NCBI GenBank assembly: GCA_021815285.1
Contig: JAKAHE010000129.1
Location: forward strand, 1-5,959
DNA: 5,959 nucleotides
Direction of reading: 5' to 3'
From: Nitrospirota bacterium
GTDB lineage: Bacteria; Nitrospirota; JACRHJ01
Translations under genes and position numbers: made by a program
Notes under the pieces: model-generated
What the model was told of the DNA's origin: nothing
The model's input: only the letters and a program-made list of their open reading frames with translations
Databases searched by the model: none
Part shown: positions 1-4,041 of the stretch, in pieces
Numbering within the stretch: the stretch's first letter is position 1
Layout: every line of letters begins with the position of its first letter

Positions 1-691
1 CGGGCAGGTTCTCAAGCCGGATTTTCCCGATTCTGACACGCTTTAGGCCGACCACCTCAAGCCCCACCTGCTCGCACATCCTGCGTATCTGGCGCTTCTT
101 CCCCTGCTTCAGGACGAACCGCAGCTGCTCGTTGTTAAGCCGCGTAACTATTGCTTTTTTAAGGGGAATCCCGTCAAGAGCCAGGCCGAAATTCAGGAGC
201 TTCAGGGCGTTTTCCGTAACATCTCCCTCCACTCGGACGATATATTCCTTCTCCACCTCCGAGCGCTCCCCGATGAGCTTTTTCGCCACGCGCCCGTCCT
301 GCGTAAATACGATAAGTCCTTGAGAATCAATGTCAAGTCGGCCCGCGGGGGCAAGGTTCTTCACATGCGCCGGGGAGTATTTCAGGCCGGATTTGTCCCC
401 TTTCGCTCGGTTTGCCGGGGTAAGCAGGACGGAGGCGGGCCGGTAGCCACGCTCCGCCTGTCCTGAGACGTAACCTACCGGTTTATTTAGAATAATTGTG
501 ACAAGACCCGTCTGCTCAAGGGCGGCCCTTTTATCGAGAGTCACCTCCGATGACGGGTCCACCTTAAGCCCGAGCTCGCTTACGGCAGAGCCGTTTACGA
601 ACACAAGTCCGCGTTCTATAAAGGAATCCGCCTCGCGCCGGGAGCATATGCCCCGCTCGGACATGAGCTTTGAAAGCCGGATTTTTTCCAT
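1..691 (-). CDS. rluF: RluF-like 23S rRNA pseudouridine synthase (partial, C-terminus beyond left edge)
   Basis: This is a pseudouridine synthase of the RsuA/RluB/RluF family, isomerising uridine in rRNA; E. coli RluF modifies U2604 of 23S rRNA. Seen: 230 codons from the ATG at 689-691 with no stop before the window edge. An S4 RNA-binding domain covers about residues 4-50 (RLSKLMSERGICSRREAD). The catalytic motif GRLDIDSQGL at 117-126 has the family's catalytic aspartate at D120. The C-terminal family motif GKKRQIRRMCEQ is at 197-208. The DSQGL form favours RluF over RluB or RsuA. Relative to E. coli RluF there is extra sequence between PVGYVSG and GRLD (about residues 77-115), which I recall from many longer proteobacterial members. 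E. coli RluF has about 290 residues, so roughly 60 are missing. The start has only a weak GGGG Shine-Dalgarno (696-699). Precise target nucleotide is uncertain; family assignment is firm. Confidence 0.9.
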   Translation of the reverse strand, partial: MEKIRLSKLMSERGICSRREADSFIERGLVFVNGSAVSELGLKVDPSSEVTLDKRAALEQTGLVTIILNKPVGYVSGQAERGYRPASVLLTPANRAKGDKSGLKYSPAHVKNLAPAGRLDIDSQGLIVFTQDGRVAKKLIGERSEVEKEYIVRVEGDVTENALKLLNFGLALDGIPLKKAIVTRLNNEQLRFVLKQGKKRQIRRMCEQVGLEVVGLKRVRIGKIRLENLP

Positions 692-699
692 AAAACCCC

Positions 700-733
700 A
701 AAAAATAACCGCGGATTATAAAATCTGCGGTTA
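700..733 (-). terminator. Rho-independent terminator after the FKBP gene
   Basis: Read on the minus strand, TAACCGC (733-727) pairs perfectly with GCGGTTA (712-706). After one A/C mismatch, three more pairs (GAT/ATC) close a 6 nt loop at 717-722. The stem is followed by T6 (705-700). It lies 21 nt beyond the FKBP stop codon, in the right orientation to end that transcript. The stem is short with four G-C pairs, so readthrough into rluF is plausible. On the plus strand the mismatch becomes a G-U pair, but no U-tract follows, so it would not terminate in that direction. Confidence 0.65.
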
Positions 734-744
734 AATTTTGCCTG
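708..744 (-). promoter_or_regulatory. Possible rluF promoter, TATAAT inside the terminator loop
   Basis: A perfect -10 hexamer TATAAT reads on the minus strand at 720-715, within the loop and inner stem of the terminator hairpin. The predicted start near 708 gives a leader of about 17 nt to the rluF ATG. The -35 side is poor: the best hexamer at 18 bp spacing is CAGGCA (744-739), with three matches. The TATAAT could be chance in an AT-rich gap. In its favour, rluF otherwise depends on readthrough of the terminator just before it. Confidence 0.28.
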
Positions 745-753
745 ATTTTTCAG

Positions 754-1167
754 TTACTTAACCCCGAGAAGCTCCACCTCGAACTTCAGCGTCGCGTTCG
801 GAGGAATCGGCCCGCCGGGCGTGCCCTGCGCGCCGTAACCGAGAGCGGGCGGGATTACAAGTATCCTGGTTCCCCCGACTTTCATTCCCGCTACGCCCTC
901 GTCCCAGCCAGGTATCACCTGGCCCGCGCCGAGCTGGAAGGTGAAAGGCTCGTTCCTGTCCTTGCTCGAATCAAACTTCTTCCCGTTCATAAGCCACCCG
1001 GTATACTGCACCGTGACCGTCTCTCCCGCCTTCGCAACCGCACCCGTGCCCACCTTCACGTCGTTGATAATCAGCCCGTCCTTCATCTTTCTCCCCTTTG
1101 CGCATGCCGTCATTGGAATCACCGCGACCAGCATGGCCACGGCCAGAACCAGCAAAAGCTTTTTCAT
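754..1167 (-). CDS. Exported FKBP-type peptidyl-prolyl cis-trans isomerase
   Basis: This enzyme catalyses cis-trans isomerisation of prolyl bonds and assists folding, here probably outside the cytoplasm. The 137 residues begin with a signal peptide: KK, a hydrophobic stretch L4-I17, then MTACAK. Signal peptidase I could cut after the ACA at 21-23. Alternatively MTAC at 19-22 is a weak lipobox making C22 the lipid anchor. The mature part is one minimal FKBP domain (about 31-137). Residues equivalent to the FKBP12 active-site pocket are all present: Y55, F65, D66, F75, V84, I85, W88, Y111 and F129. There is no SlyD-type insert and no histidine-rich tail, so it is a plain FkpA/Mip-like catalytic domain without the N-terminal dimerisation domain. 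The start has a strong GGAGGAG ribosome site (1174-1180) 6 nt upstream. It is transcribed divergently from the metal transporter. Client proteins are unknown. Confidence 0.93.
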   Translation of the reverse strand: MKKLLLVLAVAMLVAVIPMTACAKGRKMKDGLIINDVKVGTGAVAKAGETVTVQYTGWLMNGKKFDSSKDRNEPFTFQLGAGQVIPGWDEGVAGMKVGGTRILVIPPALGYGAQGTPGGPIPPNATLKFEVELLGVK

Positions 1168-1208
1168 CCCCGTCTCCTCCCCGTATGGTTATCCGACTTC
1201 CAAATCCA

Positions 1209-1244
1209 CCGGTAGAGTTTAATTAATTCCCGGCGTCAAGTCAA
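1209..1244 (-). promoter_or_regulatory. Sigma70-like promoter of the FKBP gene
   Basis: On the minus strand TTGACT (1244-1239, five of six to consensus) is separated by 17 bp from TAAACT (1221-1216, four of six). Transcription would start near 1209, giving a leader of about 40 nt that contains the GGAGGAG ribosome site. An alternative register, TTGACG (1239-1234) with TCTACC (1216-1211), scores lower. Based on sequence pattern only. Confidence 0.5.
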
Positions 1245-1252
1245 TTAATTCT
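1219..1252. repeat. Two AATTAATT direct repeats, 22 bp apart
   Basis: TTAATTAATTCC (1219-1230) and TCAATTAATTCT (1241-1252) share the self-complementary core AATTAATT at 1221-1228 and 1243-1250. The offset of 22 bp is close to two helical turns, so both copies would face the same side of the DNA. One copy overlaps the FKBP -10/spacer and the other lies between the two divergent -35 boxes. They could be binding sites for a shared regulator or simply AT-rich promoter sequence. Confidence 0.4.
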
Positions 1253-1288
1253 TGACACGGCGGGCCAGTTGGTGCTACGTTTTTACAA
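1252..1288 (+). promoter_or_regulatory. Sigma70-like promoter of the metal-transporter operon
   Basis: A perfect -35 box TTGACA (1252-1257) is followed after 18 bp by TACGTT (1276-1281). That hexamer is a weak -10 with three matches, helped by the extended -10 dinucleotide TG at 1273-1274. Transcription would start near 1288, giving a leader of about 35 nt to the cbiM ATG. That is far too short for a cobalamin riboswitch. The -35 stands 7 bp from the -35 of the opposing FKBP promoter. A weak -10 embedded in a palindrome suggests a regulated promoter. Confidence 0.5.
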
Positions 1289-1295
1289 AAACGTA
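1276..1295. promoter_or_regulatory. 20 bp palindrome, candidate repressor operator
   Basis: TACGTTTTT (1276-1284) and AAAAACGTA (1287-1295) are perfect 9 bp inverted arms around a 2 bp centre (AC). The element covers the predicted -10 and the predicted start site of the transporter promoter, the classic position for a repressor dimer. If transcription starts near 1288, only the right arm enters the RNA, so a DNA operator is more likely than an RNA hairpin. It does not resemble NikR (GTATGA-N16-TCATAC type) or RcnR (G-tract) sites as I know them. The cognate protein is not in this window. Confidence 0.5.
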
Positions 1296-1308
1296 TCACG
1301 GGAATTCC

Positions 1309-1313
1309 GAGGA
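1309..1313 (+). promoter_or_regulatory. Ribosome binding site fixing the cbiM start
   Basis: GAGGA lies 9 nt before the ATG at 1323, which begins the invariant CbiM/NikM N-terminus MHIPDG. The open frame extends upstream to a TTG at 1269. That TTG lies upstream of the predicted transcription start and has no ribosome site. It would also add 18 residues ahead of a metal-binding N-terminus that must be free. Confidence 0.75.
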
Positions 1314-1322
1314 AAAAGGCAA

Positions 1323-3179
1323 ATGCACATCCCGGACGGGTATTTATCTCCCCAGACATTCGTGCCGATGTATGCGGTATCGGCGGGTTTCTGGGCGGTT
1401 GGCTTAAGGAAGCTCAAGGCGCAGCTTACAGTGAAGCAGGTGCCGTATCTTTCCATGGCCGCCGCGTTCTCCTTCCTCATAATGATGTTCAACATACCCA
1501 TCCCGGGCGGAACTTCCGGGCATGCGGTCGGAGGCGGGATTATCGCCATACTCCTGGGGCCCTGGACCGCCGTGATAGCCGTATCCGTAGTTCTGATGAT
1601 ACAGGCGCTCGTGTTCGGGGACGGCGGGATTACGGCATACGGCGCAAACTGCTTCAACATGGCCATCGTCGCGCCGTTTGTGACGTGGTTCATATTCCGG
1701 GCCGTGGCCGGGAACAGAAAGAGCGGCGTCAGGCCGATGGCCGGGGCGTTTCTGGGCGGCTGGCTGGGGCTGTCGGTAGCCGCGGCCTGCGCGGGGGTGG
1801 AGTTCGGCATACAGCCGATTGTCGCGCACGGGCCGGGCGGCGCGCCTCTTTACGCCCCGTACCCGCTCTCCATTGCACTGCCCGCGATGTTCTTCGGACA
1901 TCTGCTCGTATTCGGCCCGTTTGAAGGCGTCGTAACGATGCTGCTTGTCAAATACTTCTATTCCACTGATGCCGGATTTGCGGCGGCGGGCGCGCAGGCG
2001 GCGGGGAAGAAGCGCTGGAAGCTATGGCTTGTCATTGCCGCGCTGGCGGCGCTTACGCCGCTCGGAATCATAATCCCGGCAAAACTTGGCGGCGGCGACG
2101 CGTGGGGCGAGTGGGGGGCCGAGACGCTCAGGAAGATGCTGGGGTATGTCCCCGCCGGGTTCAAGGGGCTTCATAACCTCTGGAACCCGCCCATCCCGAA
2201 TTACGGCGCGGGTGCGGCCTCGTCCGGCACGGGGGGGTATCTCGCGTCCGGGTTTACAGGCGCGGTCCTGGCCGTGGGACTTATATACCTGCTTTCGAAA
2301 TTCCTGAAGGGTGGGCATAAGTCGTCCCGGCTCTCATACCTCGACAAGGGGCTTTCGCACATAGCGAAGGTTACAAAGAACTCCTACGTGCAGTGGGAGC
2401 TTTCAAGCCGCAGGGGTTTCCTCCAGGAGCTCGACGCGCGGGTGAAGGTGATATTTACTCTTCTGATGCTTGCCGCGGTAAACATACGGAAAGACCTGCC
2501 GACAGAGCTCGTTATAGCGGCATTTATATTTATCCTCGCCCTGGCGTCGAAGGCCGACCTTAAGCTCATATACGCGAGGGTAGCATTCATCGGGTTCTTC
2601 TTCGGTTTTCTCATCGCGCTTCCGTCAGCGCTTAATATAATCACGCCCGGAAGACCGATACTGACGCTCATAACCCTCCGCGAGGCGCACTCGTTCTGGA
2701 CGTATACCATACCCCGGGAAATCGGGATTACGTCCGGCGGGCTTTTCGGCGTGGCAATGCTCACTATGCGCGTGGCGAACTCCGTTTCGCTTGCAATGCT
2801 CGTCCTTTTTACAACACCGTTCACGGAGATAATGCGCGCGCTCAAGACCTTCCGCGTGCCGGACTCCGTCCTTGCGGTCGTGAACCTGACATACAAATAT
2901 ATTTTCATATTCGCAAAGACCGTGGAGGACATGCACCTGGCCAAGATAAGCAGGACGGCGGGGGATGTGGACGGCTCCGAGGCCAGACGCTGGGCCGCAG
3001 GCAGGATGGGGATTATATTCAAGAAAACACAGACCCGGTGCGATGAGATATTCAAGGCCATGCTCTCGAGGGGCTTCACGGGCGAAATGAGGCTCCGGGG
3101 TCAGGGGGCCATGAAAAAGTCCGACTGGCTGGCGCTGTTAGCCGCCTGCGCGGCGGGAATAACGCTTATATTTGTCTGA
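1323..3179 (+). CDS. cbiMQ: Fused CbiM-CbiQ: substrate-binding and coupling membrane subunits of an ECF-type Ni/Co importer
   Basis: This inner-membrane protein of 618 residues joins two proteins that are normally separate. Residues 1-210 are CbiM/NikM, the metal-binding S component. They start MHIPDG, and H2 and H67 (in GGTSGH) match the histidines that, with the free Met1 amine, bind nickel in NikM2. FGDGGITAYGANCFNM at 98-113 is another family signature. Residues 230-328 are the usual C-terminal CbiM extension (TPLG, GEWG, a final membrane helix about 308-327), thought to stand in for CbiN/NikN. Residues about 340-618 are a full CbiQ: LDARVKV at 370-376, the coupling segment RVPDSVLAVVNLTYKY at 511-526, and A-K-I-S-R at 540-544 with SRG at 582-584 in the two positions where T components carry their ATPase-docking motifs. 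The frame is open across the junction (about 329-345), and no ATG or ribosome site precedes the CbiQ part. The ATPase gene starts 8 nt later. Nickel or cobalt cannot be decided. Confidence 0.9.
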   Translation: MHIPDGYLSPQTFVPMYAVSAGFWAVGLRKLKAQLTVKQVPYLSMAAAFSFLIMMFNIPIPGGTSGHAVGGGIIAILLGPWTAVIAVSVVLMIQALVFGDGGITAYGANCFNMAIVAPFVTWFIFRAVAGNRKSGVRPMAGAFLGGWLGLSVAAACAGVEFGIQPIVAHGPGGAPLYAPYPLSIALPAMFFGHLLVFGPFEGVVTMLLVKYFYSTDAGFAAAGAQAAGKKRWKLWLVIAALAALTPLGIIIPAKLGGGDAWGEWGAETLRKMLGYVPAGFKGLHNLWNPPIPNYGAGAASSGTGGYLASGFTGAVLAVGLIYLLSKFLKGGHKSSRLSYLDKGLSHIAKVTKNSYVQWELSSRRGFLQELDARVKVIFTLLMLAAVNIRKDLPTELVIAAFIFILALASKADLKLIYARVAFIGFFFGFLIALPSALNIITPGRPILTLITLREAHSFWTYTIPREIGITSGGLFGVAMLTMRVANSVSLAMLVLFTTPFTEIMRALKTFRVPDSVLAVVNLTYKYIFIFAKTVEDMHLAKISRTAGDVDGSEARRWAAGRMGIIFKKTQTRCDEIFKAMLSRGFTGEMRLRGQGAMKKSDWLALLAACAAGITLIFV

Positions 3180-3183
3180 GGGG
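3178..3183 (+). promoter_or_regulatory. Ribosome binding site of cbiO overlapping the cbiMQ stop
   Basis: GAGGGG begins inside the TGA stop codon of cbiMQ (3177-3179) and sits 4 nt before the cbiO ATG (3188). This arrangement usually reflects translational coupling, here of membrane and ATPase subunits. Confidence 0.7.
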
Positions 3184-3187
3184 ATAA

Positions 3188-3997
3188 ATGGAAATCGCGG
3201 TAAAGGCGGAAAATATAACTTACAGCTACTACGGGAAAATAAACGCGCTCTCCGGGATAAATATTGAAATCGGGCGCGGAGAGCGGGTCGCGGTCATAGG
3301 CTCGAACGGGAGCGGAAAGTCCACGCTCCTCCAGGTCATGGACGGCCTGATAAGGCCTGACGCGGGGAGGCTTTTCTACATGGGCCGCGAGGTCAGCCAG
3401 GCGTCCCTCAAAGACCGCGAGTTCCAGAGATTTTTCCGGGGCGGGGTGGGATATGTTTTTCAGGACTCGGACGTCCAGCTCTTCTGTCCAACAGCGCTTG
3501 ACGAGATGGTCTTCGGCCCGATGCAGCTTGGGCTTTCCGAGGAAGAGTCGCTCTCAAGGGCGCACGACGTGATGGCGGAACTCGGCATAGAGGGGCTTGG
3601 CGGCAGGCCGTCCTACATGCTCTCCGGCGGCGAGAAGAAGCGGGTCGCAATCGGCTCCGTGCTTGTGATGGAGCCGGAGGTGCTGCTCCTCGACGAGCCG
3701 ACGAACGGGCTCGACCCGAAGTCCCAGATGTTCCTGATAGAGCTTATGTTCAGGCTTAACGAGAACGGAAAGACCATCGTCGTGGCGACGCACGACCTCT
3801 CGCTCGTGGACGAGCTGAACGGTACCGTCGCCGTATTATCCGAGGAGCATAAAATCGAGAAAACCGGCCCGGCGGACACCGTCCTCTCGGACCAGGAACT
3901 CCTGCTGAAGGTGAACCTCGTGCACGAGCACATCCATGCGCACGGCGACACCACGCACCGGCACGTCCATTCCCATTACCAGTTCCACAGGCATTAA
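3188..3997 (+). CDS. cbiO: CbiO/NikO ATPase of the ECF-type Ni/Co importer, with histidine-rich tail
   Basis: This cytoplasmic ABC ATPase powers the CbiM-CbiQ membrane protein. The 269 residues show every ABC element in order: Walker A GSNGSGKST (38-46), Q-loop Q92 in VFQDSDVQLF, signature LSGGEKKR (145-152), Walker B VLLLDE (165-170) with catalytic E170, D-loop GLDP (174-177) and switch H202. VQLF after the Q-loop is typical of ECF ATPases, which embrace CbiQ as a dimer; a single ATPase gene implies a homodimer. The last 25 residues (245-269) contain 10 histidines, often alternating. Such tails are common in Ni/Co ATPases and probably bind or sense metal in the cytoplasm. The ATG is 8 nt after the cbiMQ stop, and its GAGGGG ribosome site overlaps that stop, so the two are translationally linked. 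No terminator follows. The metal transported cannot be told from the ATPase. Confidence 0.95.
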   Translation: MEIAVKAENITYSYYGKINALSGINIEIGRGERVAVIGSNGSGKSTLLQVMDGLIRPDAGRLFYMGREVSQASLKDREFQRFFRGGVGYVFQDSDVQLFCPTALDEMVFGPMQLGLSEEESLSRAHDVMAELGIEGLGGRPSYMLSGGEKKRVAIGSVLVMEPEVLLLDEPTNGLDPKSQMFLIELMFRLNENGKTIVVATHDLSLVDELNGTVAVLSEEHKIEKTGPADTVLSDQELLLKVNLVHEHIHAHGDTTHRHVHSHYQFHRH

Positions 3998-4001
3998 GCG
4001 A

Positions 4002-4037
4002 TTTAAAAAATCCGTTCCAGGTGGTATCATACCGGAA
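4002..4037 (+). promoter_or_regulatory. Possible extended -10 promoter giving a leaderless glnE transcript
   Basis: TATCAT (4025-4030) matches five of six -10 positions and carries the extended element TGG (4022-4024). TTTAAA (4002-4007) lies 17 bp upstream as a four-of-six -35. The start site would fall at about 4036-4038, on the glnE ATG itself, leaving no 5' leader. The alternative is transcription only by readthrough from cbiO, since no terminator separates them. In that case AGGTGG (4019-4024), 12 nt from the ATG, would be the ribosome site. Confidence 0.35.
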
Positions 4038-4041
4038 TGGA
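4011..4041 (+). other. Inverted repeat covering the glnE ribosome site and start codon
   Basis: TCCGTTCC (4011-4018) can pair with GGAATGGA (4034-4041) through seven Watson-Crick pairs and one G-U. Inside, GGTA (4023-4026) pairs with TACC (4030-4033) around a TCA loop, leaving AGGT bulged. In a readthrough transcript from cbiO this would bury the glnE ATG (4037-4039) and part of its Shine-Dalgarno. In a transcript starting at the ATG it could not form. Read on the minus strand it is followed by T6 (4010-4005), but it then contains an A/C mismatch and no minus-strand gene ends there. Confidence 0.4.

Larger units (their letters stand above)
1168..1322. other. Divergent intergenic control region between the FKBP gene and cbiMQ
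   Basis: These 155 bp hold no gene. They contain, left to right, the FKBP ribosome site, the leftward promoter, two AATTAATT repeats, the rightward promoter with its palindrome, and the cbiM ribosome site. An inverted repeat GTCAAG-N10-CTTGAC (arms 1235-1240 and 1251-1256) touches both -35 boxes, so one protein bound there could affect both directions. The region is visibly richer in A and T than the flanking genes. Confidence 0.6.

Noticed and set aside
132..734. Plus-strand open frames of 63 and 78 codons
   Set aside because: Both are complementary to the RluF-like gene, or run from it into the terminator gap. Their translations are serine/arginine-rich without domain character.
1269..1322. 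Upstream TTG start extending CbiM by 18 residues
   Set aside because: The ATG at 1323 gives the conserved MHIPDG end, whose free amine and H2 bind metal, and it has a GAGGA site. The TTG has no ribosome site and lies before the predicted transcription start.
1168..1322. Cobalamin riboswitch upstream of the Ni/Co importer
   Set aside because: The whole gap is 155 bp and the predicted leader is about 35 nt, too short for a B12 aptamer of roughly 200 nt. No B12-box-like sequence was seen.
2388..2390. GTG as a separate internal start for CbiQ
   Set aside because: No Shine-Dalgarno precedes it, and it falls inside the N-terminal segment normally present in CbiQ, so it would give a shortened protein. 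The continuous frame fits a fusion better.
2384..3079. A 231-codon open frame on the minus strand
   Set aside because: It is antisense to the CbiQ part of the fusion, with no domain signal and no convincing ribosome site. It is a shadow of the coding strand.
3998..4036. Terminator ending the importer operon on the plus strand
   Set aside because: The inverted repeat at 4011-4041 is not followed by a T-tract on the plus strand. It is preceded by A6, so it would act only in the opposite direction, where no gene ends.
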